Shown here one piece after another: positions 29,732-38,675 of a DNA stretch of 64,000 nt. Both the position numbers and the translations under genes were made by a program. The notes beneath the pieces were generated by a model. It worked only from the letters and a program-made list of their open reading frames with translations, made no database searches and had not been told where the DNA came from. The stretch is from Cyanobacteria bacterium FACHB-63 (GTDB lineage Bacteria; Cyanobacteriota; Cyanobacteriia; Leptolyngbyales; Leptolyngbyaceae). The stretch covers positions 23,343 to 87,342 of the forward strand of contig JACJNX010000070.1 of the NCBI GenBank assembly GCA_014695255.1, given 5' to 3'. Position 1 is the stretch's first letter. Every line of letters starts with the position of its first letter.

Positions 29732-30117
29732 GACAGTCCGGCTTGCCTCAGCAAGTCGTAGTAGCTTTGACGAGAGCGAAACTCAACTTGGTAGGTCTGC
29801 CACAGATAGCGTTGTAACTCTTCCAAGTGCCAATGGTCTTTTTGCTGGAGCCACTCAATCACGGCTTGCTGTTCTTCAGTGCTGAGATATCCCACTCCGC
29901 CTTGATAGCCCAACTTCAGTGCAGATGCGCCTTGCTGCTGATAAATCCCTTTCCATTTGCTGATAAAGCCAGAGGTCACTTGTAACAGTGCCATGATCTC
30001 TCGCTGCATCACGCCTTGTAGAGTCATTTTTACGGCTAAGGCGCGTTTGAGTTCGCGGGCATCTTGCGTCTGTTGGATAAACTCTACCAAGTCTTCGAGC
30101 AAAGGTTCAGCCATCAT
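29605..30117 (-). CDS. IS630 transposase, ORF A (helix-turn-helix part)
   Basis: 170 residues. The N-terminal HTH region (GVMQREIMALLQVTSGFISK) and the second winged region (WLQQKDHWHLEELQRYLWQT; GLSWKKSQSL) bind the IS ends. It overlaps ORF B in another frame. The fused product would form by frameshifting at the A-run (T-run on the plus strand) at 29672-29677, where the A frame reads DAKK and the B frame reads RRKKVEIEQF. Confidence 0.88.
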   Translation of the reverse strand: MMAEPLLEDLVEFIQQTQDARELKRALAVKMTLQGVMQREIMALLQVTSGFISKWKGIYQQQGASALKLGYQGGVGYLSTEEQQAVIEWLQQKDHWHLEELQRYLWQTYQVEFRSRQSYYDLLRQAGLSWKKSQSLNPKHDEAAVDAKKSKLSNSSDSIKWHWSREQCEH

Positions 30118-30170
30118 GATTGAAAGTGAAATCAGTTTGATTCCTATCTTACAACCCTCTTAGGATTGTA

Positions 30171-33059
30171 TATCTTCCTGGCTATGAAGCATATGGAGAA
30201 CTCTTGCAGCGCGTTGGAGAAGTTTCACACGCTAGCTGCTTGCTGCTGACAAGTCGCGAAAAACCCGCAGAGGTGGCAGCATTAGAAGGAGAAAACTTGC
30301 CTGTACGATCGTGTATTCTCTCAGGACTTGATCTCCTTGCTGCAAAAAACATTCTCACAACCAAGGGACTCTCAGGCGGCCAAGCGGATACTGAAGCCTT
30401 GGTGCAAGGTTATCAAGGCAATCCCCTCGCACTGAAGATCGCCTCAACCTCGATCGTGGATATATTTGAAGGCGATATCCGAGAATTTTTAGATCAAGAA
30501 ACGATCGTTTTTAATGGCATTCGGAATCTACTCGCTCGTCAAATTAGTAGATGCTCAGAAATCGAGACTCAAATTATGTATTGGTTGGCAATCAATCGAG
30601 AGCCTGTTTCCGTAACTGATTTGCAAACCGATCTTCATCCAACCGTCTCTAGAGCAAGGTTACTCGAAGCTTTAGAGTCGCTCCGATGGCGATCGTTGAT
30701 CGAGAAGATCAAGCCACCTTTAATGGAAAAGAATGAGGGTTACTTCATACAGCAACCTGTCGTGATGGAATACATGACAGACCTGTCAATTGAGCAGATG
30801 ACCCAAGCGTTGCTGACTGGGCAGGTTGATACCCTGAATCAATATGCACTAATCAAAGCGCAAGCAAAAGACTACATCCGAGAAAGTCAAATTCGAGTCA
30901 TTTTAGACCCGATCGCGAACAATCTAAAGCGTCACTTCAACAGCCCAACCAAAATCGAACAACACTGTCAGGAACTGCTCCAAACACTCCGCAAGCACTA
31001 TCAAAATGTTGCAGGCTACGCAGCTGGAAATCTAATTAACTTACTGCGACATTTCAACATTGATCTCACTGGATACGATTTCTCAGAACTCGCGGTTTGG
31101 CAGGCTTACCTTCAAGGAGCCAATCTGAATCGAGTGAACTTTAGTCAAGCCGATCTGTCCTATTCCAGATTTACTAACGCACTGACTAACTCGGTTTGGG
31201 TCGAATTTAGCCCAGATGGAACTCACTTAGCCACGAGCGACGCAAATGGATCAATTCGACTCTGGAACCCCGACAATGGTCAGGAAATTCTCAGCCTTGA
31301 AGGTCATTTGAGTTGGACGTGGGCAGTTCGATTTAGCCCAAAGCGTGACCTGCTTGCCAGTTGCAGTGGAGATTACACGATTCGCTTGTGGGATACCCAC
31401 ACTGGCTTATATTTACGCACATTGCTCGGTCATACCAGTAGCGTTTGGGCAGTCAGCTTTAGCCCAGATGGAAAACAGATCGCAAGTTCAAGCTTGGATC
31501 AAACGGTCAGAATCTGGGACATTCAGAGTGGGCTGTGTCTCTGTACGATTGAGCAAACAGGCGGACGGTCGATCGCTTATAGTCCCGACGGCAAACAGCT
31601 TGCGATCGTTCAGCGTGATCAAACGACGATCTCGCTTTGGGACATCGAAAAACAGCAAATGACTCAAACTCTCAGCGGTCATACAGATACCATTTGGTCA
31701 CTCGCATTCAGTCCTGACGGAGCTTTGCTTGCAAGTGGTAGCGAAGACCAAACGGCAAGACTATGGCGGGTTGAATCGGGAGAGTGCCATGCCATTATAC
31801 CGAGCCATATGGGATGTATTTGGACTGTTGCCTTCTCGCCAACTGACGCAGTTCTGGGCTTAGGCGGTGATTATGGTCTCATTACACTGTGGGATTTTAA
31901 GCAGCAGGCAGTCCGGCAAACGCTACAAGGGCACAGCGGACATCTTTGGTCAATCTCGTTTGCGCCAGATGGACAACGCCTAGCAAGTAGTGCTGAAGAT
32001 CAAACAATCCGATTGTGGCTCGTCAAAGCTGGACAATGCTCAAGAATGCTGCAAGGGTATAACAACCGAATTCGAGCAATGGCAATAAACTCCACCGGGC
32101 TACTGGCTTGTGCTACCAATGACAGTATTACACTGCGAAATCTTGCAGTTGAACACGGTGTAACCCATCTGAAGCGTCATGTTGGCGAAGTGTACTCGGT
32201 TGCTTTCAGTCCAGATGGGGGCTGGCTTGCAAGCGGCTGTAATGATGGAACTGTGAAAATTTGGGATGTTAACACTGCTCATTGCTTACAGTCTTTTCGG
32301 GCACATACGGGTCGTATCTTTAAGGTTCTCTTTCATCCCACGCAATCCCTACTGATTAGCGCTGGATCTGATAGCACCGTTCGGATTTGGGATCTGTCTA
32401 CTTTTCGATGCTTGTACACGCTGACAGGTCACACTGGATGGATCTTTTCTGCTGCTTTTAGTCCTGATGGTCAGCATTTGGCAACTGGAAGTGATGGAGA
32501 GATCAAATTGTGGGATACAAAAACTTGGCAGTGTCAGATGACGGTGCAAGCTCATCAGGGTTGGGTATGGGCGTTGGCATTTAATCCAAACAACTGTACG
32601 CTAGCGAGTGGTGGATTTGATCAAGTGATTCGGATTTGGGATCTTAACACTGGGCAGTGTCTACGATCGCTGACTGGACACTCCAAACCCATCTCAGATC
32701 TTCTCTACACACCCTCTGGAAAACAACTCCTGAGTTGTGGTCGAGATCAAACAATCAAGCTTTGGAATTTAGAGATAGGTAACTTCAAAACGCTTGAGGA
32801 TCATCAAGGATGGGTTTGGTCAATTGGTTTGCTCGATTCGGAAATAAAGCAGCTTCCAAATCAGACGCTCATCAGTGGTAGCCAAGATGAAACGGTGAAG
32901 TTGTGGGATCTTGAAACGGCTGACTGTTTTGAGACATGGCGAGCACCACGCCCTTATGAATGCATGAACATTAGCAGGGTCACTGGATTAACAGATGCTC
33001 AGAAATTTACGCTCAGGATGCTAGGGGCTGTCGAAGGTGAAAGAGTAAACATTGCTTAA
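30171..33059 (+). pseudogene. NB-ARC/STAND NTPase with 14 WD40 repeats, 5'-truncated by IS630
   Basis: The frame is open from the IS630 border. It begins in the middle of an NB-ARC domain: GYEAYGELLQRVGEVSHASC, LLLTSREKP, then the winged-helix part (GYQGNPLALKIAS). The P-loop and N-terminal effector are missing. A pentapeptide-like stretch (LQGANLNRVNFSQADLSYSR) precedes 14 WD40 repeats, enough for two seven-bladed propellers (for example VRFSPKRDLLASCSGDYTIR). A TTG at 30204 could in principle start a shorter protein. Intact relatives are signalling or defence STAND proteins; here loss of the nucleotide-binding site suggests inactivity. Confidence 0.88.
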
Positions 33060-33136
33060 TCTGTGTTTCTTGATTGGGTTCCCTGTAGATCGCCCTCCCT
33101 CTGTCTCTGCTGAGAAAGCTGTGGCTGAAGCAATCT

Positions 33137-33196
33137 CTCTACCTGGCTATGATTTGAGTGAAGTAGTAGGAAAAGGCTGATGCAAGTCTCACCCCA
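33137..33196 (+). pseudogene. Remnant copy of the 33927-33987 gene junction
   Basis: About 60 bases nearly repeat 33927-33987: a short C-terminal coding end (frame reads LPGYDLSEVVGKG then TGA), the Shine-Dalgarno region, and an ATG starting MQVSPQS that stops after seven codons. The second copy starts the intact gene at 33969 (MQASSEQ). It is a fossil of the same gene start, left by duplication or recombination before the VapBC pair. Confidence 0.55.
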
Positions 33197-33257
33197 ATCT
33201 TGAGCGAGCCATCGTCAAAATCGAGATAATACAGAAGAAGTCATTGCAGTTGTCGCT

Positions 33258-33518
33258 ATGCTACAAACATTTAGGGCAGTTCTCAAGGGAAACTCGATCG
33301 AGTGGATTGACGAAGCTCCTCAGTTGGGAGATCAGTCGATCGCGGTTCACATCACCGTATTGGAAGAAAACGTAGGTTTAGACTCTGCCACTCGTGGTCA
33401 GAGAATGGCTGAAGTTTTGGAGAAGCTTGCATCGAATCGCGCCTTCTCAGACGTTGATCCCGCAGTTTGGCAGCGTGAGGTGCGTCAAGATCGTTCGATT
33501 CCGGGACGAGACGACTAA
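33258..33518 (+). CDS. Putative VapB-type antitoxin
   Basis: 86 residues. The N-terminus MLQTFRAVLKGNSIEWIDEA reads like a short beta-rich antitoxin start, followed by a helical, charged C-terminus (MAEVLEKLASNRAFSDVDPA) able to wrap a toxin. Its stop overlaps the start of the PIN-domain gene (TAATG), the standard antitoxin-toxin coupling. The pairing is the main evidence. Confidence 0.72.
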   Translation: MLQTFRAVLKGNSIEWIDEAPQLGDQSIAVHITVLEENVGLDSATRGQRMAEVLEKLASNRAFSDVDPAVWQREVRQDRSIPGRDD

Positions 33519-33892
33519 TGCTTCTCGACAGCAACATTATTATTTACGCCATTCAGCCCGAAAATATTCAGCTTCGGCAATTCATTGCGGATCATACCCC
33601 CACTGTATCTGCACTAAGTTATGTTGAGGTACTTGGCTACCACCGCTTAACTGAGGCAGACCGCACAGATCTGGAGGAGTTCTTTCGCATTGCTTCAATG
33701 TTACCCATCACTCAGCCGATCTTGGAACAAGCCGTAGCACTCCGCCAAGTCCGAAGAATGTCTCTCGGAGATTCGATTATTGCTGCAACTGCCCTCGTTC
33801 ATAATTTAACGTTAGTGACGAGAAATACGAGCGATTTTCAATGGATTCAACACATTCGGTTGCTCAACCCATTTGAAGCAGATACAGAATAA
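33518..33892 (+). CDS. vapC: VapC-type PIN-domain ribonuclease toxin
   Basis: 124 residues with the PIN acidic sites in order: MLLDSNIIIYA (Asp4), SALSYVEVLGY (Glu near 38), RMSLGDSIIAATAL (Asp near 88) and TLVTRNTSDFQW (Asn/Asp near 105). PIN toxins cleave tRNA or rRNA when free of antitoxin. All catalytic acids appear intact. It may help keep the accessory block in the genome. Confidence 0.88.
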   Translation: MLLDSNIIIYAIQPENIQLRQFIADHTPTVSALSYVEVLGYHRLTEADRTDLEEFFRIASMLPITQPILEQAVALRQVRRMSLGDSIIAATALVHNLTLVTRNTSDFQWIQHIRLLNPFEADTE

Positions 33893-33968
33893 GTGGTGTG
33901 ATCACACTAACTTTGAGCGAGATCGCTCCACCTCGCTATAATTTAGGTGAAGCAGGAGGAAAAGACTG

Positions 33969-34361
33969 ATGCAAGCCTCATCTGAGCAACTTCTAAACGC
34001 GATCGCACAAATGCCCCAACCCGAATTAGAGGCATTTGTTGAGCAGGTGTTAAAACTGCGTGCCCAACGTCAAGCACCCAGCGTTTCTTCTGCGGAATCC
34101 GAATTGCTGCTCAAAATTAATCAAGCCATTCCTGCGGATCTTCAGCATCGATTTAACGAACTTGTTGCCAAACGTCAAGCCCTCACATTGACTGAAGCAG
34201 AACACACAGAACTGATTCAACTGGGCGATCGCATCGAACAACTCGACGCGGAGCGCATCGAACATTTAGCAGCGTTGGCAAAATTACGGAATCGATCGTT
34301 GAGAGAGATCATGCAAGATTTAGGAATTCAACCGCCCGCCTGTGTAAGTGCGATCGTGTGA
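33969..34361 (+). CDS. Helical hypothetical protein paired with HNH gene
   Basis: 130 residues, almost entirely helical (LLNAIAQMPQPELEAFVEQV; LTLTEAEHTELIQLGDRIEQ; HLAALAKLRNRSLREIMQDL). GGAGG lies about 8 bases before the ATG. Its stop overlaps the GTG start of the HNH gene (GTGA). I know this pair from several cyanobacteria as hypothetical plus HNH endonuclease. The helical partner might regulate the nuclease; function is not established. Confidence 0.75.
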   Translation: MQASSEQLLNAIAQMPQPELEAFVEQVLKLRAQRQAPSVSSAESELLLKINQAIPADLQHRFNELVAKRQALTLTEAEHTELIQLGDRIEQLDAERIEHLAALAKLRNRSLREIMQDLGIQPPACVSAIV

Positions 34362-34780
34362 CCGCTCAACAGCGACGCTTGGTGATCGATCGAGCCAAGG
34401 GTTGTTGCGAATACTGCGTAAGCCAGATGAACTTTGCTACGCAGTCTTTTTCGGTTGAACACATTTTACCTCGTGCTAAAGGCGGCTTATCAGAACTGGA
34501 AAATTTAGCGTTGTCCTGTCAGGGCTGTAATAATCACAAATCCACGAAGATCGAAGGGTTTGACCCTGTTGCCAAACAAACGGTTTCACTCTTTCGTCCC
34601 AGAGTGCAGCAATGGCGCGACCACTTTGCTTGGAACGAAGATTATACGATCGTCATTGGGACAACCTCAACAGGTCGCGCCACCGTCAACGAGCTAAATC
34701 TGAATCGCTTAGGCTTGATCAACCTTCGACGTGTTCTCTTCGCATCCGGTGAACATCCCCCCAGCGATACGCTACCTTAG
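34358..34780 (+). CDS. HNH endonuclease
   Basis: 140 residues, GTG start. Zinc-binding CEYC near residue 20, then EHILPRAKGGLSELENLALS holding the catalytic His, and CQGCNNHKS with the second Cys pair and the Asn/His of HNH. The family includes restriction, homing and repair nucleases. Coupled to the gene at 33969 by a 4-base overlap, which suggests a functional pair. Confidence 0.88.
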   Translation: MTAQQRRLVIDRAKGCCEYCVSQMNFATQSFSVEHILPRAKGGLSELENLALSCQGCNNHKSTKIEGFDPVAKQTVSLFRPRVQQWRDHFAWNEDYTIVIGTTSTGRATVNELNLNRLGLINLRRVLFASGEHPPSDTLP

Positions 34781-34800
34781 CGAAGACAATTCAGTTAAAT

Positions 34801-35115
34801 CTATCGAATCTGTTGACGGCTGCGATCGCGTTGTCGTTGTCTCTGCTTTTGAGATTTTTGCGATCGCTGATTCTCCCGATACGCTGCCTGAAGCGTCAGT
34901 TTGACATAACTGCGCGTTTTCTCAATTCCTTGCTCCTCCTGCAACCATTGAACATACGGACTCTGCCAGAGCAACTGTCTAACCTGCTGGAAATTATTGC
35001 GGGAAGTCACCCCAGCGTTTTGTCCTTCTGTTAATGCAAGTTGAGCCACGATTAAGTCTTGTTTGACGGGATTCTTTTCCTGGATTTGGTCGCTGTACGC
35101 TTGCCAGGATTTCAA
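34801..35115 (-). CDS. Small basic protein at the end of the mobilization operon
   Basis: The frame is open to an ATG at 35271, but that would overlap the upstream gene by 160 bases. A TTG at 35115 gives a 4-base overlap (TTGA) with the upstream stop and a 104-residue protein. It is helical, with SWQAYSDQIQEKNPVKQDLI, LLWQSPYVQWLQEEQG and a very basic C-terminus (QKSQKQRQRQRDRSRQQ). Possibly a relaxosome accessory protein. No family recognised. Confidence 0.5.
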   Translation of the reverse strand: MKSWQAYSDQIQEKNPVKQDLIVAQLALTEGQNAGVTSRNNFQQVRQLLWQSPYVQWLQEEQGIEKTRSYVKLTLQAAYRENQRSQKSQKQRQRQRDRSRQQIR

Positions 35116-35765
35116 CTGCCTTGGCGGAGTTCCGCTTTCTTTTGGGTCTGATGCGGTTGATTGGGCTGATTGAGATTGAAGGTTGTTGCTGGCAGTAGGC
35201 GCAACATTAGAACGATCGTGCATCCGGTCGAGATCGCGAACAGCGCCATCAGCCCGTAAATCTTGAGCCAATTGAGCTTGATCGGAACGGGTTGCTGAAG
35301 TACGTTCACTCGTTCCGTGATTTGGTCTAACTGTTTCTGCTGCTCGGTTATCTGAGTCTTGCCCTGCTCGATCAATTGTTGAAGTGTCGGAATCGCTTTC
35401 TGTAGCACTGTGGCACTCTCCTGAAATTCCTCCAGAATCAGATTCACTTGGGGAATCGTCTGCTGAAATCGCTGGTTCAGGGTGGTGATCTGCTGATTCA
35501 ACTGTTGAAATTGCGATCGATTCTCTTGCTGGAATTTCTCTAGCTGTGGCTGAAGCTGACTCTCCGGGGTCAAATTCCGCACCGCTTCGACCAACGCTTG
35601 CACAGGTTTCACTTGGCTCTCTAGTTGCTGCAAGAGTTCCAGACTGGTGATCAGCGATCGTAGCGGAATTTCCGAGGGTGTCACTTCCTGCTGTAATGAA
35701 TTCTCCTGCAATGGATTCGATTGCATCATCTTCTCTTTGGCACGTTGTCGAATTTGATCATTCAT
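35112..35765 (-). CDS. Coiled-coil membrane-anchored mobilization accessory protein
   Basis: 217 residues. A long Gln/Glu-rich coiled coil (QLQPQLEKFQQENRSQFQQL and following) leads to one transmembrane helix (LMALFAISTGCTIVLMLRLL) and a short Pro/Gln-rich tail. This architecture resembles MobD/MobB-type or MobP-associated proteins that tether a relaxosome to the membrane. It overlaps the relaxase stop by 8 bases. The function is inferred from architecture and operon. Confidence 0.65.
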   Translation of the reverse strand: MNDQIRQRAKEKMMQSNPLQENSLQQEVTPSEIPLRSLITSLELLQQLESQVKPVQALVEAVRNLTPESQLQPQLEKFQQENRSQFQQLNQQITTLNQRFQQTIPQVNLILEEFQESATVLQKAIPTLQQLIEQGKTQITEQQKQLDQITERVNVLQQPVPIKLNWLKIYGLMALFAISTGCTIVLMLRLLPATTFNLNQPNQPHQTQKKAELRQGS

Positions 35766-36522
35766 AATTCATCTCCAATTGACTGTGAACTCGGCTCCAG
35801 GTGTAGCGTTTTCCCAGTTTGTAGCCTGGAAATGCCACTTTGTTGAGCTTGTATGAAATGCCTGCAATGCCAGACTGGATTTGACGCAGCCGGACTGCTA
35901 CACCCAGTTGGGCTAACTGATTCTGAAATTGTTCGATCGTGGTCGCCGTTGATAGTGCTTCACCGATCGCGACCTGCAACATCGCTCGAACGCTCGGCTC
36001 TCCGGTGCGGTGAAACTGTCGAATCTCTCCAACCGAAGCAGGCTTGATCTTAACCTCCCAACTTGGCGGTATCGATCGCAGTTGGTAGTCCTGCTCTAAT
36101 TGGCGGAGAACTTGTTGCGCTTTATGGTAGTCGAGCCAAGTTTCGACAGTTGTGCCATCGAGCCGCAAACGGGACACGACTAAATGAATGTGATCGTGCT
36201 GGGTATCGGTATGCCTCACCGCAATGAACTGATTGTTAGTAAAGCCCATTGCGGTCAGGTAGTCAGTTGCGATCGCATTCCACGTTGCATCATCCAAATT
36301 GCGCCCAACCTCGACGCTGAGACTGGTATGGCAAACTACTGCCTGCGTCACTTTCTGCGGCGATCGTCGCTCCTGGCGTTGCACCCCTAAATCAAATTCG
36401 CGCTGGAGTTCTGCTACGGTTGCACCCTCCATATTTCCGCCAATTCGTTCCGCCCCTGCTTTGCTCAAGACATAGCGCAAGCAGCCGGAGAAATTTTGTC
36501 CTTTTGTGATGTTGGCAAGCAT
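35758..36522 (-). CDS. Relaxase / mobilization nuclease
   Basis: 254 residues. The HUH metal site is seen as RHTDTQHDHIHLVVSRL near residue 103, and an N-terminal candidate catalytic Tyr lies in the GCLRYVLSK segment (Tyr near residue 17). This matches the MobP-like relaxase/mobilization nuclease domain (PF03432). It nicks oriT and pilots the transfer strand. The protein is short, essentially the relaxase domain alone. It follows the MobC-like gene by 2 bases. No type IV secretion genes are in the window, so the element would need a helper. Confidence 0.9.
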   Translation of the reverse strand: MLANITKGQNFSGCLRYVLSKAGAERIGGNMEGATVAELQREFDLGVQRQERRSPQKVTQAVVCHTSLSVEVGRNLDDATWNAIATDYLTAMGFTNNQFIAVRHTDTQHDHIHLVVSRLRLDGTTVETWLDYHKAQQVLRQLEQDYQLRSIPPSWEVKIKPASVGEIRQFHRTGEPSVRAMLQVAIGEALSTATTIEQFQNQLAQLGVAVRLRQIQSGIAGISYKLNKVAFPGYKLGKRYTWSRVHSQLEMNYE

Positions 36523-36524
36523 GA

Positions 36525-36908
36525 TTAGCGATCCTTTGTGTGAGGTGAATCGCGGTTGTGCTGAATTTCGTGATGCAGTCCTGACTCAGTGGAACGAATA
36601 CCCGAAATCTCTGCCCGGATTTGGTGCAGCAGTTTGAGCAGTTCATTAATCCATTGCTGAGTTTCAAAATCTGTCTGTGACGATTGCTGAGCCAGAGTAA
36701 TGCTGAGTTTATGAAGTTCTGCATAGGTCGAGATGGCAACGTCTGTCACCACGACAGGAAGCGTCTTTCCAAAACAAGCGGAGCGAATGTAGCGGCTCAT
36801 CGACATTCCTGCTTGTTCGGAGAGAGTTTCAAGCTGTGATCGCTCTTCAGGGGATAAGCGAATTTCAACCCGATAACGAGTTGAAGTGCTGGACTGGGGT
36901 GAAGTCAT
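36525..36908 (-). CDS. mobC: MobC-like relaxosome protein (ribbon-helix-helix)
   Basis: 127 residues from ATG 36908; the frame extends to 36986. YRVEIRLSPEERSQLETLSE followed by AGMSMSRYIRSACFGKTLP is the typical RHH/MobC N-terminus of plasmid mobilization proteins, and the C-terminal half is helical (QQWINELLKLLHQIRAEISG). It binds near oriT and helps the relaxase. First gene of the minus-strand mob operon, divergent from parM. Confidence 0.85.
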   Translation of the reverse strand: MTSPQSSTSTRYRVEIRLSPEERSQLETLSEQAGMSMSRYIRSACFGKTLPVVVTDVAISTYAELHKLSITLAQQSSQTDFETQQWINELLKLLHQIRAEISGIRSTESGLHHEIQHNRDSPHTKDR

Positions 36909-36950
36909 AAGAATTTTTCCGGACGTTGAGTTTGCTTGCTGATAAATTAT

Positions 36951-37031
36951 GCGGTATATTGTCAGCATATCATCCGCAAACGTCATTGAACTCGATGAGA
37001 TTCCGAAAATAACTCAGCATAATTCAGCACA
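36951..37031. promoter_or_regulatory. Divergent mobC-parM control region; candidate centromere/oriT
   Basis: Holds TCAGCA at 36962, 37014 and 37024; the latter two form a TTGTGCTGAATTATGCTGA array on the minus strand, like 27733-27789. An imperfect palindrome GCGGTATAT....ATATCATCCGC lies at 36951-36977. This is where parMRC systems keep parC and where mob operons keep oriT, so it may serve either or both. Motifs are seen; the role is inference. Confidence 0.5.
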
Positions 37032-37089
37032 AGGGCTAGACGCTACAAAACACGGGTTCAATGGCGCTCACACAAAGGAAGAATGAATC

Positions 37090-38175
37090 ATGTTAATTGC
37101 TTCACTTGATTTAGGCAGTTCGCTCACTAAAAGCTTCTACATCCGCGACAGAATGCCTTGTCCGCTAGTGATGGAACCGGAAATCGCCTGGGTGCAATCT
37201 GAGCTTTTGGGGAAATACCAAAGCGTGAATCACGATGCTCAACCGGAAAAGGTCGCCTGGGTACAGTTAGGGGATGAGATGGCAGCCGTTGGGCAATTTG
37301 CTCAAGGCTTTTCTGGCGACAACGGACTGATCGAGCGCAAAGAACGACGTGCCATCTATAAGGTGTTAGCACTGTTAGGGGCTGTGCGAGAAAAACTTCA
37401 GTTGCCCACTACAACTACAGCAACGGTTGCGCTGATGCTGCCTGTGACTGAGTTTAGCGATCGCCAAAAACTCCAATCTGCGATCGCGGAATCTGCTCAG
37501 AATTTCATCTTCCGAGGACAACCGCTCTCAATTTCATTTGACAAGCTGCAAATTCTGCCCGAAGGATTCGGCTTGTTCCTGACCAAACGAGGTGAACTAA
37601 TCAAGCGAGGCGTGAATCCCAAAAATCGCACCATCATCGTTCTGATGTTTGGGCATCGCAACCTGAGTATTCTGAGATTTCAGAATGGAGTTCTCCAAAG
37701 CAACTCTCGCAGTGACGGACCTGGATTTCTTCATGCCGTAGAAGTTGCAGCTTCGCTCAAGGGTTTGTCAACTACTACGCCGCATCTCATTGAAACGATC
37801 GCGCTCAATCAGCCCACGCTGCGAGTCGCAGGACAACTAATTCCGATGGACATGAAAGAAATTAATGGGACTGCTCGTGAAAGCTACTGGAAGCAAGTCA
37901 AAAGCTATCTTGAAAATCATTTGCCGGGAGGCAACTATGATGTGATCGTGGCAGGAGGCGCGGCTACAGTCATGCAATCAGAATTGATGGAGCTTTTTAG
38001 TGTGATGGGACTAACCAACCGAATTAGCTTTGGCGAAATTCTGCAACACCAACTGACGGCAGTGCTGCATGATGATCCTGATCTCTGTCAGCAATCGTCG
38101 CTGATTCCTCGCATGACCGATGCCTACGCAGTGTTCGGCGCACTCTGGGCAGCCCATCAACAAACTGCCGCTTAA
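37090..38175 (+). CDS. parM: ParM/StbA-like actin-type plasmid segregation ATPase
   Basis: 361 residues of the actin/Hsp70 fold. Phosphate-1 motif IASLDLGSSLTKSFY at the N-terminus, a second phosphate-binding region around IIVLMFGHRNLSILRF, and the adenosine motif VIVAGGAATVMQSEL near residue 287. AAGGAAG lies before the ATG. ParM filaments push plasmid copies apart. It heads a plus-strand operon of five genes. Confidence 0.85.
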   Translation: MLIASLDLGSSLTKSFYIRDRMPCPLVMEPEIAWVQSELLGKYQSVNHDAQPEKVAWVQLGDEMAAVGQFAQGFSGDNGLIERKERRAIYKVLALLGAVREKLQLPTTTTATVALMLPVTEFSDRQKLQSAIAESAQNFIFRGQPLSISFDKLQILPEGFGLFLTKRGELIKRGVNPKNRTIIVLMFGHRNLSILRFQNGVLQSNSRSDGPGFLHAVEVAASLKGLSTTTPHLIETIALNQPTLRVAGQLIPMDMKEINGTARESYWKQVKSYLENHLPGGNYDVIVAGGAATVMQSELMELFSVMGLTNRISFGEILQHQLTAVLHDDPDLCQQSSLIPRMTDAYAVFGALWAAHQQTAA

Positions 38176-38191
38176 CCTGTTGGAGTGACCT

Positions 38192-38662
38192 ATGCCCAGA
38201 CCCCCGAAAAAGACCACGGATGCCACCCCGAAATACACCTCGAAGGAGCGTGTCCGGTTCATCTTTGAACCTGATCGCAATTCTCCAAATGGGCAGACTT
38301 ACTCCTGGCTGATCCACACGACCTACGATGGCAAAGAAAAAGCTGCCTCTGCCACGCGATCGTTCTGGATGCCGTTTGCTGCCCGTGACAGCGGCAAATA
38401 CTCGGAAGCAGAGTTACAAGAATTGGCGAAACAGTGCATCTGGCGACTCGAAGAGCAAATTCAGTTCATCCGCGAAAACTTCGGGGTAGACGTACCTGCT
38501 CGTCAAGTAATTGCTTCGCCTCCGGCAACCTCATCTACCGCAGAGAATGGTGCAGGGTCATCGACCTCCGAACCACAGACTGAGCAAGAACGCTTTTTCA
38601 ATGATCTCGATCTCAGCATGGACGACAATATGTTGGGCGACATCGGCGACGCATTAAGTTAG
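38192..38662 (+). CDS. Hypothetical protein in the ParR position
   Basis: 156 residues, 16 bases after parM. The N-terminus is basic ([20 protein letters not shown]), followed by a compact region ([40 protein letters not shown]) and an acidic disordered tail. In parMRC loci the gene after parM is the adaptor ParR, which binds parC and the filament end. No RHH fold is obvious, so the role is only suggested by position. Confidence 0.55.
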   Translation: MPRPPKKTTDATPKYTSKERVRFIFEPDRNSPNGQTYSWLIHTTYDGKEKAASATRSFWMPFAARDSGKYSEAELQELAKQCIWRLEEQIQFIRENFGVDVPARQVIASPPATSSTAENGAGSSTSEPQTEQERFFNDLDLSMDDNMLGDIGDALS

Positions 38663-38675
38663 GAGTTCGCAAATC

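Larger units (their letters stand above)
29067..30169 (-). mobile_element. IS630-family insertion sequence (copy A)
   Basis: About 1.1 kb. Ends carry imperfect terminal inverted repeats: GCAATCC....GTTGTAAGAT on the left (29067-29090) and the complement of CAATCCT....GTTGTAAGAT on the right (30146-30168). Flanking TATA/TA dinucleotides fit the TA target of the family. Two overlapping ORFs encode the transposase. It has cut off the 5' part of the NB-ARC/WD40 gene on its right. Confidence 0.88.

Noticed and set aside
35116..35271. ATG start at 35271 for the mobilization-operon end gene
   Set aside because: It would overlap the coiled-coil gene by 160 bases; the TTG at 35115 gives a normal 4-base coupling.
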